A stretch of DNA of 64,000 bases from Oceanihabitans sp. 2_MG-2023 (GCF_030547245.1 NZ_JAUOQT010000001.1:62001-126000); one strand, 5' to 3'. Shown: positions 1-9,794, counted from the stretch's first letter. Numbers and translations: made by a program. Notes: generated from the letters alone by a model not told the origin.

Positions 1-686
1 TCAATCCTACTCATCCAGGTATCAATTCTATTTGGCATAGCATCTGGAAACGCTTTTGCTATCAGAATAAAAAACACAAGAGCTAAAATACCAGTACCAA
101 TGATTACTGCTAAATATCGTAATGGATAACCACCTAAAAACACCAGCATCACAACCATAACAAACATAATTGCTGCTGTCGAAAAATTTGCTGGAAGTAT
201 GAGTATTAACACAAAAAAAACAGGTATCCAAAGCGGCAAGATTGTTTCGGCAAAAGTGATTTTTTGCTCACTTATTTTAGACATATATCTTGCTACATAT
301 ACCATAAGTACAACTGCTGCCAAAGTAGATGTTTGAAAAGACATATTTACTATTGGAATTTGAATCCATCGACTAGCATTTGCTCCTTCTATAGTAGTTC
401 CCTGTAACATAGTAACAACCAGCAACACTAATACCACAGGAATCATGACCATAGACAAGCCCCTAAAATATCTATATGGAATTTTATGTACCCCATACAT
501 AATTGTAAAACCTAAAAACAAATGCATAAAGTGCTTTACAAAAAAAGAAAAGGTATTACCAGAACCCCCAACATAAGCCAAGTTACTTGCTGCGCTATAT
601 ACAGGTAGGAATGAAAAAATAGCCAATAGTGCAACTATTGCCCAAATTAATCGATCTCCTTTTATATTTTTAAATAATTCTTGCAT
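1..686 (-). CDS. ftsW: FtsW/RodA-type SEDS glycosyltransferase, C-terminus outside window
   Basis: The reading frame opens at an ATG at 686 and runs off the window, so about 228 N-terminal residues are visible. They begin MQELFKNIKGDRLIW and form a polytopic membrane protein with repeated 20-residue hydrophobic stretches. The segment GTTIEGANASRWIQIP is the loop typical of the SEDS family (FtsW, RodA, SpoVE), which polymerise peptidoglycan from lipid II together with a class B PBP. The gene lies 59 bp after murD at the end of the visible division cluster, where FtsW is the expected paralogue; RodA is less likely from context. The end and any murG/ftsQ partners lie beyond the edge. Confidence 0.9.
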   Translation of the reverse strand, partial: MQELFKNIKGDRLIWAIVALLAIFSFLPVYSAASNLAYVGGSGNTFSFFVKHFMHLFLGFTIMYGVHKIPYRYFRGLSMVMIPVVLVLLVVTMLQGTTIEGANASRWIQIPIVNMSFQTSTLAAVVLMVYVARYMSKISEQKITFAETILPLWIPVFFVLILILPANFSTAAIMFVMVVMLVFLGGYPLRYLAVIIGTGILALVFFILIAKAFPDAMPNRIDTWMSRI

Positions 687-745
687 TTTTTCTTACAATG
701 AGATGCTTAAACATGCGTTAGCATAACATTTCTCTTCTAGTTGTT

Positions 746-2083
746 TTATAAATTTCTTACTGCATCTTTAAACTGTCTCCCTCTGTCTTCGTAGTTTTCA
801 AATAAATCGAAACTAGCACAAGCAGGAGAAAGTAAAACGGTATCACCAGATTGCGCAACCTTGTAAGCTATTTTTATGGCTTCGCTCATAAACTGTGTTT
901 CTACAATAACATCTACCATACCTCCAAAAGTATTCATAAGCTTTTCGTTATCGACACCTAAGCAAATAATCGCTTTTACTTTTTCGTTTACAAATGAAAA
1001 AAGCTCTTGGTAATTATTCCCTTTATCTACTCCTCCAACAATCCAAACTGTTGGACTATCCATACTTTCTAATGCATAGTAAGTTGCATTCACATTAGTA
1101 GCCTTAGAATCGTTTATATACTGCACCTTATTAATTTTTAACACATGCTCCAAACGATGCTCCACCCCTTGAAAATTCTCTAAGCTTTCACGTATCGTTT
1201 GTTTTCTTATTTTTAACAAATGTGCTACAGTGGATGCAGCCATTGCATTTTTAACATTGTGCTTACCTTCTAATGCTAGTTTGCTTGTTGGCATAATTAT
1301 ATGATTGTTATCTATGGTTATTATTATATTTTCTTTATCTAAATACGCACCGTTTTCTATAGTTTTCACTAATGAAAAAGGCAATAATGTGGATTGAACT
1401 GGATGTGCTTTTAACCAACTAGTTATTACTTCATCGTCTGCATCGAAAATCAAATAATCTTCTTTTGTTTGATTTTTTGCAATGTTAAATTTGGAAGCGA
1501 TATAATTTTCAAATTGATAATCATATCGGTCTAAATGGTCTGGAGTAATGTTTGTTATTACTGCTATTTGTGGCTTAAAATCTACAATTCCGTCTAACTG
1601 AAAGCTACTAATTTCTAATACGTAGTTTTTACAATCTTCTTGTAAAACCTGCTTTGCAAAACTGTCGCCAATATTACCTGCTAAACCAACGTTTAACTCT
1701 TGTTTTAAAATATGATTTGTTAGCGTAGCAGTTGTAGTTTTACCATTACTTCCCGTAATACCAACTATAGTAGCATTGGTATATTTGGAAGCAAATTCAA
1801 TTTCTGAAATAACAGGAACATCCTTTTGAATTAACTGCTGGATTAAAGCAATTTTTTCTGGAATCCCAGGGCTTTTCATTACTACATTCGCATTTAGAAT
1901 TTTAGATTCTGTATGCATTTGCTCTTCCCATTCAATCTCATTATGTATAAGAACTTCTTTATATTTTTCTTTTATTGTCCCCTTATCGGAAACAAAAACA
2001 TCATAGCCTTTTGCTTTCCCTAAAAGTGCTGTACCAACACCACTTTCTCCTCCTCCTAATATGACTAATCTCTTTTTTTTCAT
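746..2083 (-). CDS. murD: UDP-N-acetylmuramoyl-L-alanine--D-glutamate ligase MurD
   Basis: This cytoplasmic Mur ligase adds D-glutamate to UDP-MurNAc-L-Ala using ATP. At 445 residues it has the family length. A glycine-rich N-terminal UDP-binding segment (LGGGESGVG, about residues 9-17) is followed by the ATP-binding P-loop GSNGKTTT at 111-118. The central NITPDHLDRY and later EHRLE and NDSKATN motifs are characteristic of Mur ligases. The start MKKKRLVILGGGESG gives a natural Rossmann-like N-terminus. It lies between mraY and ftsW in the dcw run, with a 78-bp repeat-bearing spacer before it. Confidence 0.97.
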   Translation of the reverse strand: MKKKRLVILGGGESGVGTALLGKAKGYDVFVSDKGTIKEKYKEVLIHNEIEWEEQMHTESKILNANVVMKSPGIPEKIALIQQLIQKDVPVISEIEFASKYTNATIVGITGSNGKTTTATLTNHILKQELNVGLAGNIGDSFAKQVLQEDCKNYVLEISSFQLDGIVDFKPQIAVITNITPDHLDRYDYQFENYIASKFNIAKNQTKEDYLIFDADDEVITSWLKAHPVQSTLLPFSLVKTIENGAYLDKENIIITIDNNHIIMPTSKLALEGKHNVKNAMAASTVAHLLKIRKQTIRESLENFQGVEHRLEHVLKINKVQYINDSKATNVNATYYALESMDSPTVWIVGGVDKGNNYQELFSFVNEKVKAIICLGVDNEKLMNTFGGMVDVIVETQFMSEAIKIAYKVAQSGDTVLLSPACASFDLFENYEDRGRQFKDAVRNL

Positions 2084-2161
2084 GCTTTGTCATGCTTCGC
2101 AATGACGTAAATTCTACTTTTATTAATTATGGATTCCGCATCTAGTACAAAATGACAAGCA
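2084..2161. repeat. Degenerate intergenic repeat-like spacer between mraY and murD
   Basis: The spacer holds short interrupted inverted words: TGTCATGC...CGCAATGACG near 2089-2106, then GGATTCCGCATC...AAAATGACA near 2129-2157. Similar words (gattctacatc...cagaataaca near 3424-3450; gctgaatctccttccgcatgac near 28436-28457) occur in other gaps. It looks like decayed copies of a dispersed intergenic element. This rests on reading by eye. Confidence 0.35.
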
Positions 2162-3403
2162 CTATCTAATTTTTAAGGTTACTATGGAAAGTATTGCTAA
2201 TAAGATTCCAATAATCCAGAACCTAGTAACAATTTTACTTTCGTGATAACCTGATTTTTGATAGTGATGATGCAAAGGCGACATTTTAAAAATGCGTCGT
2301 CCTTCTCCATATTTTTTTCTTGTATATTTAAACCAACTCACTTGCATTACTACCGAAAGGTTTTCCGCTAAAAAGATTCCGCATAAAACTGGTATTAACC
2401 ACTCTTTACGTACAGCAATCGCTATAACCGCAATAATCCCTCCAATAGTTAAACTTCCAGTATCACCCATAAAAACTTGCGCTGGATAGGTATTATACCA
2501 TAAAAATCCAATGAGCGCTCCCGTAAAAGCGGCTATATAAATGGTAATTTCTTCTATCCTTGGTATAAACATAATATCTAAGTAATCTGAAAAAACTATA
2601 TGCCCAGATACAAAGGCGAAAATCCCAAGCGTTAATACAATTATTGCTGAAGTTCCAGCTGCAAGCCCATCAATTCCATCAGTAAGATTAGCTCCATTAG
2701 AAACCGCAGTAATAATAAAAATAGAAGCAAGAATAAAAATTATCCAAGCATATTTTGCCCATTCAGGATTTATCCAAGTAATTAAATCTGCATAATCAAA
2801 CTCGTTTCCTTTTACAAAAGGGATCGTTGTTTTGGTAGATTGTTCTTCTGCCGCAAAAAGCTTAGAAGGAAATGCGTTTGGATTTTCAGCTAAAATCTCT
2901 TGTTGTTGCGCTACTGGAAGTTTTTCTTTAATGGTAACATTAGGATTAAAGTATAATGTTGCACCAACTATAATACCTAAACCTACTTGACCTAATATTT
3001 TAAATCTTCCTTTTAATCCTTCTTTATCGTTTTTAAATTTTTTGATATAATCATCTATAAACCCAATAGTTCCCATCCATAACGTAGTAACTATCAAAAG
3101 AATAATGTATGTGTTTTCTAGTTTTGCAAGTAATAACACAGGAATTAACGTAGCAAGGATTATGATAATTCCTCCCATGGTTGGTGTTCCTGCTTTTTCG
3201 GCTTGCCCTTCTAAACCTAAATCTCTAATAGTTTCACCAACTTGCTGTTTTTGTAAAAAACGAATAATGCGTTTACCAAATATTGTTGAAAACAATAATG
3301 AAATTAGAATAGCAACAGCTGCTCTAAAGGTTATAAAACCAAAAAGTGATGCCCCTGGAAATTGGTATTGTTTTTCTAAATATTCAAATAAGTAATACAG
3401 CAT
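2162..3403 (-). CDS. mraY: Phospho-N-acetylmuramoyl-pentapeptide-transferase MraY
   Basis: This inner-membrane enzyme transfers phospho-MurNAc-pentapeptide to undecaprenyl phosphate, forming lipid I. The diagnostic motifs are present: the aspartate pair in GFIDDYIKK (117-118), [13 protein letters not shown], the FMGDTGS loop, and the histidine-rich [13 protein letters not shown] near the C-terminus. At 413 residues it is longer than the roughly 360-residue enterobacterial enzyme. The extra length is a hydrophilic insert at about residues 155-205, which I believe is usual in Bacteroidota. The gene is followed by murD and preceded by murE after 51 bp. Confidence 0.97.
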   Translation of the reverse strand: MLYYLFEYLEKQYQFPGASLFGFITFRAAVAILISLLFSTIFGKRIIRFLQKQQVGETIRDLGLEGQAEKAGTPTMGGIIIILATLIPVLLLAKLENTYIILLIVTTLWMGTIGFIDDYIKKFKNDKEGLKGRFKILGQVGLGIIVGATLYFNPNVTIKEKLPVAQQQEILAENPNAFPSKLFAAEEQSTKTTIPFVKGNEFDYADLITWINPEWAKYAWIIFILASIFIITAVSNGANLTDGIDGLAAGTSAIIVLTLGIFAFVSGHIVFSDYLDIMFIPRIEEITIYIAAFTGALIGFLWYNTYPAQVFMGDTGSLTIGGIIAVIAIAVRKEWLIPVLCGIFLAENLSVVMQVSWFKYTRKKYGEGRRIFKMSPLHHHYQKSGYHESKIVTRFWIIGILLAILSIVTLKIR

Positions 3404-3454
3404 TGTTTATATCTTTTTCTATTTGATTCTACATCAACTGCAGAATAACAAAAC

Positions 3455-4918
3455 TTATTTTTGTAATTGTTTTAAAAATTCTTGTACTATTTTATAATCA
3501 TCAAAATCTTGACGTTTGCCATTAACCTCTTGGTAAGTTTCATGTCCTTTCCCTGCAATTAATATAATATCGTTAGCATTTGCTAACTGGCAAGCTGTTT
3601 TAATAGCCTGTTTTCTATCTACAATAGATATTGTTTTTTTATAATTTACAGGCTCAACTCCTGCTTCTATTTCTTCAATAATGGTTTCTGGAACTTCACT
3701 TCTAGGATTATCACTTGTAAAAACAACTTTAGTACTTAAAGCCGAAGCAATATTGCCCATTTTAGGTCTTTTGGTTTTATCTCTATCTCCTCCACAACCT
3801 ACAACCGTTATTAATTCTTCATTTTTTGTACGAATACTATTAATGGTTTCTAGCACATTTTTTAAAGCATCTGGAGTATGTGCATAATCTACAATTGCAG
3901 TGATTTTTTCATCTGAAATTAAATACTGAAAGCGTCCACTTACACTTTCTAAAGCACTTATCAACCTAAGAATTTCTACTTTTTCAAGACCTAACAATTC
4001 TGCAGTAGCGTAAATTGCTAACACGTTATACGCATTAAACTCCCCAATAAGTTTAGTCCAAACTTCTGCTTCACTAACTTTAAGCAGCAAACCACTGAAT
4101 TGATTTTCTAAAATTTGTGCTTTATAATCCGCATAGCTTTTTAATGCATATGTACATTTTTTCGCTTTAGTGTTTTGCAACATTACCAAACCATTCTTAT
4201 CATCTGCATTTACAAGTGCAAATGCATCTGTAGGAAGGTTATCAAAGAACTTTTTTTTCACATCACGGTATTCTGCAAAGGTCTCATGGTAATCTAAATG
4301 ATCATGAGATAGATTGGTAAAAATACCACCTTCAAAATAAAGCGCCTCAGTTCTATTTTGATGGATTCCATGTGAACTTACTTCCATAAAACAAAAAGCC
4401 ACTCCTTCCTCATTCATTTCTTTTAAATAACGATTAATTGTCAAAGAATCTGGAGTAGTATGCGTCGCCTTGTATTCTTTGTTATCTACCATTATTTTCA
4501 CAGTAGAAAGCAATCCAACTTTATAACCAGCATTTTTAAACAACTGATATAACAGTGTCGCTATTGTTGTTTTTCCGTTTGTACCTGTAACACCTACAAG
4601 TTTTAATTTTTTAGACGGAGAACCATAATAATTATTAGCCATAATTGCTAGTGCTTTTGTTGCATTTTCTACTTGCACATAAGTCACTTTAGCATTAAAA
4701 TTATGAGGCATCTTCTCGCAAACAACAACCATTGCACCTTGCTTTATCGCAATATCAATATAGTCATGACCATCTACAACAGCACCTTTAATAGCAACAA
4801 AAACATCGTTAATAGCAATTTTACGCGAATCGAAATCTATATTTCTAATATACACGTTTGTACTACCAACCACTGCATTGATATTTACCTTATATAATAT
4901 GTCTTTAAAATCTATCAC
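3455..4918 (-). CDS. murE: UDP-MurNAc-tripeptide synthetase MurE, meso-diaminopimelate type
   Basis: This Mur ligase adds the third residue of the peptidoglycan stem peptide. The ATP-binding motif GTNGKTT is at 112-118, HTTPDSL and NLSHDHLDYH follow, and DNPRSE is at 403-408. The DNPR motif is the known signature for meso-diaminopimelate rather than lysine, which predicts DAP-type peptidoglycan. The length (487 residues) is normal. The start overlaps the ftsI stop by 4 bp, indicating translational coupling within the dcw operon. Confidence 0.97.
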   Translation of the reverse strand: MIDFKDILYKVNINAVVGSTNVYIRNIDFDSRKIAINDVFVAIKGAVVDGHDYIDIAIKQGAMVVVCEKMPHNFNAKVTYVQVENATKALAIMANNYYGSPSKKLKLVGVTGTNGKTTIATLLYQLFKNAGYKVGLLSTVKIMVDNKEYKATHTTPDSLTINRYLKEMNEEGVAFCFMEVSSHGIHQNRTEALYFEGGIFTNLSHDHLDYHETFAEYRDVKKKFFDNLPTDAFALVNADDKNGLVMLQNTKAKKCTYALKSYADYKAQILENQFSGLLLKVSEAEVWTKLIGEFNAYNVLAIYATAELLGLEKVEILRLISALESVSGRFQYLISDEKITAIVDYAHTPDALKNVLETINSIRTKNEELITVVGCGGDRDKTKRPKMGNIASALSTKVVFTSDNPRSEVPETIIEEIEAGVEPVNYKKTISIVDRKQAIKTACQLANANDIILIAGKGHETYQEVNGKRQDFDDYKIVQEFLKQLQK

Positions 4919-6930
4919 GATGCTTCTAAAACTATTGTTTGTTTATTTTTGAGTTTCGTATTTTTATCTACGGATTGTTTTTTAACAATACCAGACCCAG
5001 AGACTTTTACTTGTACATCCACATCCATATTTTCTAACAAGGAAATAGCATCCATTGCCGGAATACCAATTACGCTTGGCATAATTGTTTTATAGGTTTG
5101 CGCTGTTTTGTAATAGCTTTCAAATTCATTTTCTACAGAAGCATTTTGAACCTCAAGCGACTCTACCTCATCGACAATTGGTGTATCTGTAAATATTTTT
5201 TGCGCAATACGTTTAAACACTGGACCAGTTACATCTGCACCATAATAGCCAACTTTAGTACTTGGTTTATGTATAACTACAATGCAAGAATATTTTGGAT
5301 TTTCTGCCGGGAAGTACCCTGAAAAAGAAGATATATACTTTGGATTTTTATTCCACTCTTCATTGTTTGCATAATCGGTTCTAGCCGTTCCTGTTTTTCC
5401 AGCCATAGAAAAAGTTTCGGAATACAATTTTTTACCTGTTCCCCTTACTACAATATTTTTAAGAATATCTTTGATTTGAGAAAGTGTTTCATCAGAACAA
5501 ATCTTACCCACTAACACTTCTTTTTCAAAAACTTCAATTTCTCTATCAAATTCTTTTACAGCTCTTAAAAAACGTGGTTTTATCAATTCTCCATTATTTG
5601 CAATGGCATTATAAAACGCTAAAGTTTGCAATGGTGTTAATTGCATATTATAACCATATGCCATAGAAGGCAGTGCATTTCTACTCCAAATTGCATCTCC
5701 AGGCTGTGGAATTACTGGTTTTCCTTCCCCAATAATAGAAACACCTAATGGTTGATCTAATTTCCATTTTCTTAATGTTTTAAGAAATTTTTCTGGTTTT
5801 TTTGAATAATGATCATCCACAACAGTTGCCAATCCAATATTTGAAGAAACCTCTAATGCTCTAGCTGCAGAAATTTTCCCATAACCACCATGATGTGAAT
5901 CACTAATAGTTCTACCATAAAAGCGCTTCTTTCCATTTCCAGCATCTACAACGGTAGATGTATCTACAACCTTATCTTCTAAAGCTGCCATTAAAGCCAT
6001 TACTTTAAATGTAGAACCAGGTTCATGAGATTCTCCAACAGCATAATTTAGTTTTTCGTAATAATTCCCTTTACTCGTTCTACCAAGGTTAGAGATTGCC
6101 CTAATTTCCCCAGTCTCTACTTCCATCACAACCACACAACCATGTTCTGCTTCGTAATATTCTAATTGTTTTAAAAGTGCATGATGTGCAATATCCTGAA
6201 TATTAACATCTATTGTAGTATATACATCATAACCATCTTTTGCTTCTACCTGGTCATAATCTACAATTGGCTTCCATTGCCCTTTTCCTATTTTTTGTTT
6301 TAATCGCAAACCATCTGTACCTCGTAAATACTTAACACCAAAGGCACCATCTATCCCTGGTCTTGTTACATTACCATCTTCATCTGTACGTTCATAACCT
6401 ATAGTACGCTCAGCAATCCCTCCCATGGGATGCTCACGTTTAGTAGTTTGCTCCACAATAAGCCCACCTTTAAAAGCACCAAGTTTTAGCATTGGGAAAT
6501 TGCGAAACTGAATGTAATCGGAATACCCTAAATCTCTAGCCAACAGATAGTATCTATTTCTATTTGCTCTAGCTTTTCGCAATTCTTTTTGATAATACGA
6601 AGAAGGCTTTCCAGAATATTTTGACAGCGCCTCACTTAAAGGTTTTAAATTTTCTTCAAAGATTTTTGCTGAAGGTGTAATAGCATCAATTCTAATATCA
6701 TATTTAGGAATAGACGTTGCTAATAAATTCCCATTTACAGAATACACATTCCCTCTATTTGCAAGAATTGGAACCGGCTTAATAGTTCTACTATGCGCTA
6801 ACTTTTTGTATTTATCTCCTTGCACAAACTGAATGCTTAAAAGTTTAAACACAACAGCCAGAGCAAAGATGAACATACATCCTGCTATGAAATACAATCG
6901 GTTTAATATGTTCTTTTCGCTTGCTGCCAA
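4915..6930 (-). CDS. ftsI: Division-specific penicillin-binding protein FtsI/PBP3 with a C-terminal PASTA domain
   Basis: This class B transpeptidase cross-links septal peptidoglycan. It has a short cytoplasmic tail, one transmembrane segment (about 12-32), a pedestal domain (about 55-225) and a transpeptidase domain. The three active-site motifs are visible: STFK with nucleophile Ser306, SSN at 362-364, and KTG at 512-514. A single PASTA-like domain fills about residues 612-671; it is absent in E. coli PBP3 but common in this phylum. The gene follows ftsL by 7 bp, the usual position for the FtsWI partner. Confidence 0.95.
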   Translation of the reverse strand: MAASEKNILNRLYFIAGCMFIFALAVVFKLLSIQFVQGDKYKKLAHSRTIKPVPILANRGNVYSVNGNLLATSIPKYDIRIDAITPSAKIFEENLKPLSEALSKYSGKPSSYYQKELRKARANRNRYYLLARDLGYSDYIQFRNFPMLKLGAFKGGLIVEQTTKREHPMGGIAERTIGYERTDEDGNVTRPGIDGAFGVKYLRGTDGLRLKQKIGKGQWKPIVDYDQVEAKDGYDVYTTIDVNIQDIAHHALLKQLEYYEAEHGCVVVMEVETGEIRAISNLGRTSKGNYYEKLNYAVGESHEPGSTFKVMALMAALEDKVVDTSTVVDAGNGKKRFYGRTISDSHHGGYGKISAARALEVSSNIGLATVVDDHYSKKPEKFLKTLRKWKLDQPLGVSIIGEGKPVIPQPGDAIWSRNALPSMAYGYNMQLTPLQTLAFYNAIANNGELIKPRFLRAVKEFDREIEVFEKEVLVGKICSDETLSQIKDILKNIVVRGTGKKLYSETFSMAGKTGTARTDYANNEEWNKNPKYISSFSGYFPAENPKYSCIVVIHKPSTKVGYYGADVTGPVFKRIAQKIFTDTPIVDEVESLEVQNASVENEFESYYKTAQTYKTIMPSVIGIPAMDAISLLENMDVDVQVKVSGSGIVKKQSVDKNTKLKNKQTIVLEAS

Positions 6931-6937
6931 AATGGAA

Positions 6938-7258
6938 CTAATCTTTTTGTGATTTAACTTTTATTTTTTTTGGTGGAACCTCTGAAATAGCGATTCCTTT
7001 ATCTGCCATTTCACCTTCTAAAAACGACTCTTTTTTCAACTTCATCAATCTACCCCTACCATCTATCATAGCAGACCGAAGCTCTTTAACATGATTATTT
7101 AATTTTGCAATTTCGTGCACTTTTTTATCTGCACTATGCGAACTCGCAATCATTACTATAGCTAAACCAGAAATAAACAGAATCATTTTCCAGTTCTTAA
7201 AGGCATCATCACTCACCAGAAACCTTCCTTTTAATATACTATAGATATTTTTTTTCAC
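6938..7258 (-). CDS. ftsL: FtsL-like division protein
   Basis: This is a 106-residue single-pass protein: a basic N-terminus, a hydrophobic segment at about 25-42 (MILFISGLAIVMIAS), then a heptad-like charged stretch at about 46-85 (KVHEIAKLNNHVKELRS). Size, topology and position between rsmH and ftsI match FtsL, which forms a coiled-coil complex with DivIC/FtsB to activate FtsWI. Sequence conservation in this family is low, so the call leans on gene order. Confidence 0.85.
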   Translation of the reverse strand: MKKNIYSILKGRFLVSDDAFKNWKMILFISGLAIVMIASSHSADKKVHEIAKLNNHVKELRSAMIDGRGRLMKLKKESFLEGEMADKGIAISEVPPKKIKVKSQKD

Positions 7259-7277
7259 CCTCTTAAGCTTTTAGCAA

Positions 7278-8195
7278 TTAACCTTTAACTTCGAGCTTTT
7301 CAGCAATACGAAGCTTAGCACTTCTTGCTCTATTATTTATTTTTATTTCCTCTTGTGTTGGCACAATTAAACCTCCAACTTTTTTAAGAGGCACTTCAAA
7401 ATTGCCAAACATATCACGCTCTGGTTCTCCTTCAAACAAACCGTTTCTTATAAAACGTTTTACCAGCCTATCCTCTAAAGAGTGATAGGAAATAAAACTC
7501 AAACGCCCATTAGATTTTAAAACCTCAGGTGTTTGCAACAAAAACTCTTTTAAGGCTTCAATTTCTTGATTTACCTCAATTCGAATAGCCTGATAAATCT
7601 GCGCCAAAACTTTATTCTCCTTCTTATGTTGCAAAAAACGTTTTAACACTTCTTTTAATTGGTCACTAGTCTTAATTGGCGCATCTTTTCTTTGCTCTAC
7701 AATTTCTCTCGCCATTGCTGGAGCTTGCCTTAACTCTCCATATTGTAACAACACTCTTTTAATATCCTCCTCTTCATAATCATTAATTACATGGTAAGCT
7801 GAAACTTCGCTTTTCTGATTCATTCGCATATCCAAATCTGCTGCAAATCTGGTCGAAAAACCTCGCTCTGCAACATCAAATTGATGCGAAGAAACTCCAA
7901 AGTCAGCCAAAACACCATCCACCTGCTTTGCCCCATAAAACCTTAAAAACCTTTTCATGTGTCTAAAATTTTCATGAATCAAAGTAAAACGCGGATCATC
8001 TATTGTATTTTCAAGCGCATCTGGATCCTGATCGAAAGCAAACAACCTCCCATTTGAACCAAGTCGCTTTAATATTTCCCTACTATGACCTCCTCCTCCA
8101 AAAGTGACATCGACATAAACACCATCTTCCACAATGTTTAAACCATCAACGGTTTCTTTTAATAAAACAGGATTATGATATTCCATCGTCTTCAT
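7278..8195 (-). CDS. rsmH: 16S rRNA (cytosine-1402-N4) methyltransferase RsmH
   Basis: This SAM-dependent enzyme (formerly MraW) methylates C1402 of 16S rRNA. The N-terminus YHNPVLLKETV and the SAM loop VDVTFGGGGHSREIL (about 28-42) are family signatures. They are followed by DFGVSS and the C-terminal SYHSLEDRLVK and NNRARSAKLR motifs. The length of 305 is normal. The frame opens 23 bp inside mraZ at MKTMEY; the internal ATG at codon 4 is a possible alternative start. The overlap suggests coupling to mraZ. Confidence 0.96.
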   Translation of the reverse strand: MKTMEYHNPVLLKETVDGLNIVEDGVYVDVTFGGGGHSREILKRLGSNGRLFAFDQDPDALENTIDDPRFTLIHENFRHMKRFLRFYGAKQVDGVLADFGVSSHQFDVAERGFSTRFAADLDMRMNQKSEVSAYHVINDYEEEDIKRVLLQYGELRQAPAMAREIVEQRKDAPIKTSDQLKEVLKRFLQHKKENKVLAQIYQAIRIEVNQEIEALKEFLLQTPEVLKSNGRLSFISYHSLEDRLVKRFIRNGLFEGEPERDMFGNFEVPLKKVGGLIVPTQEEIKINNRARSAKLRIAEKLEVKG

Positions 8196-8643
8196 CGTCT
8201 TGTCCCATTACTTCTTCAGCTAAATCTGCAAAATCTAGAGCCGCATCATCAATGGCTTGTTCGTATTTATCTTTATCCCAAATTTCAACAATATTAATTG
8301 CCGAAGAGACCACTATATTTTTTGAAATACCTGCAAAAACCACCAAATCTTTTGGAATTAAAAGCCTACCAGTAGCATCTACTTCAATCATTTTTACTCC
8401 AGCCGTAAAACGTCGAATAAAATCATTGTTCTTCTTTTTAAATCGGTTTAACTTGTTCATCTTACTCATTAAAGCCTGCCATTCACTCATAGGATAAAGC
8501 TCTAAACAAGGCTGAAAAACTGCTCGTTTAAGTACAAAACCATTTTGCAAAACAGGAGACAACTGCTTTTTTAACGCAACAGGAAGCATCAACCTTCCTT
8601 TTGCATCCACCTTGCATTCGTATGTCCCTATTAATGAGTTCAA
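8173..8643 (-). CDS. mraZ: Division/cell-wall cluster transcriptional regulator MraZ
   Basis: MraZ is a ring-forming AbrB-fold DNA-binding protein that regulates its own dcw operon. Two SpoVT-AbrB units are visible, at about 5-50 (GTYECKVDAKGRLMLP) and about 80-125 (EVDATGRLLIPKDL); each carries the expected D(A)xGR motif. The start is a TTG codon at 8641-8643. No in-frame ATG gives the conserved N-terminus, which begins only a few residues later with IGTYECKVDAKGR. The acidic tail (QDDEDDG) is lineage-specific. An operator-like repeat lies about 50 bp upstream. Confidence 0.95.
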   Translation of the reverse strand: MNSLIGTYECKVDAKGRLMLPVALKKQLSPVLQNGFVLKRAVFQPCLELYPMSEWQALMSKMNKLNRFKKKNNDFIRRFTAGVKMIEVDATGRLLIPKDLVVFAGISKNIVVSSAINIVEIWDKDKYEQAIDDAALDFADLAEEVMGQDDEDDGIS

Positions 8644-8675
8644 TGTGACTTTTATCTATTAAAACGATTAAGATT

Positions 8676-8720
8676 CAAATATATTGAAAATTCTACCACT
8701 ATTTACCACTATTTACCACA
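8676..8720 (-). promoter_or_regulatory. dcw promoter with three MraZ-type operator boxes
   Basis: On the minus strand, GTGGTA occurs three times at exact 10-bp spacing: GTGGTAAATA, GTGGTAAATA, GTGGTAGAAT (plus-strand TACCAC at 8694, 8704 and 8714). MraZ in other bacteria binds runs of TGGG- or GTGG-type boxes with 10-bp period upstream of mraZ. Just downstream, TATATTTG (8676-8683) matches the Bacteroidota -7 box TAnnTTTG. The boxes therefore cover the -33 region, a layout suited to autorepression. Confidence 0.75.
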
Positions 8721-8880
8721 TTGTTAATAAATTTTCGACTAAAGGATACTTTATTTCGTTTATTAAAAAACAAAACAATCACAAAAACACTGAATACCAG
8801 TAACTTAAATCGACACTAGGATAACCAAAAAGGTTTATTAACATCTCCTACAAGAAACTCTACCAGTGTTTTTATTTAAT

Positions 8881-8912
8881 TTGTTATAATTTGAATGAAT
8901 TAACTATATTTG
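8881..8912 (+). promoter_or_regulatory. Promoter of the alpha/beta hydrolase gene
   Basis: TATATTTG at 8905-8912 matches the TAnnTTTG -7 element. TTG at 8881-8883 lies 21 bp upstream as a -33 element. The predicted transcript would start about 20-25 nt before the ATG at 8941. It diverges from the dcw promoter. Confidence 0.55.
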
Positions 8913-8940
8913 TTTTTAATAGAAATGACTAACTAAATCT

Positions 8941-9705
8941 ATGACGCATCGCTTAAAAAAGGAGAAAGATTACAGCTATATTGAGGTTGGAGAAGGCAAT
9001 CCTATAATTGTACTTCACGGACTTATGGGAGGATTAAGTAATTTTGATGCTGTTACTAAACATTTTAGTGAGAAAGGATACAAAGTTCTTATACCGGAAC
9101 TACCTATATACAACATGTCTTTACTAAAAACCAACGTGAAGACATTTGCAAATTATTTACATGATTTTATTGAATATAAAGGCTTAAACGATGTTATTTT
9201 ATTAGGAAATTCGTTAGGAGGACATATTGGTTTATACCATACTAAATTATATCCTGAGAAAGTTAAAGCACTTGTAATAACTGGTAGCTCTGGACTATAC
9301 GAAAGCGCAATGGGAGGTGGCTACACCAAACGTAGCGACTACGAGGTAATAAAAAAGAAAGCTCAAGATGTTTTTTACGACCCTGCAGTTGCGACTAAAG
9401 AAATTGTAGATGAAGTTTACGAAACAGTAAACGACAGAAACAAACTTATTAAAACACTGGCTATTGCTAAAAGCGCGATTAGACACAATATGGCTAATGA
9501 CTTACCTCACATGCAAGTACCTACTTGCATTATTTGGGGTAAGAATGACACAGTTACCCCACCTGAAGTGGCAGATGAATTTAAAAGCTTATTACCAGAT
9601 TCTGATTTATTTTGGATTGACAAGTGTGGTCATGCAGCAATGATGGAACACCCAGAAACTTTTAATCTGATCTTAAATGACTGGCTAAAGGAACGAAATT
9701 TCTAA
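8941..9705 (+). CDS. Alpha/beta-fold hydrolase, substrate unknown
   Basis: This is a 254-residue cytoplasmic hydrolase of the alpha/beta superfamily. The oxyanion motif HGLMGG is at 26-31 and the nucleophile elbow GNSLGG has Ser91. An acid lies in WGKNDTVTP (Asp203) and the catalytic histidine in CGHAAMMEHP (His231). The triad spacing is intact, so it should be active. No signal peptide is present. It stands directly upstream of engB on the same strand, with its own promoter. Sequence alone does not say whether it is an esterase, a C-C hydrolase or something else. Confidence 0.85.
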   Translation: MTHRLKKEKDYSYIEVGEGNPIIVLHGLMGGLSNFDAVTKHFSEKGYKVLIPELPIYNMSLLKTNVKTFANYLHDFIEYKGLNDVILLGNSLGGHIGLYHTKLYPEKVKALVITGSSGLYESAMGGGYTKRSDYEVIKKKAQDVFYDPAVATKEIVDEVYETVNDRNKLIKTLAIAKSAIRHNMANDLPHMQVPTCIIWGKNDTVTPPEVADEFKSLLPDSDLFWIDKCGHAAMMEHPETFNLILNDWLKERNF

Positions 9706-9794
9706 AACACGAGTTACAACGCTTTTAGTGCTACTATTTTGGTAACTAACTCTTATGTCTTTACCTTTGAATTTTAGTATTAATTTAATGAGGC

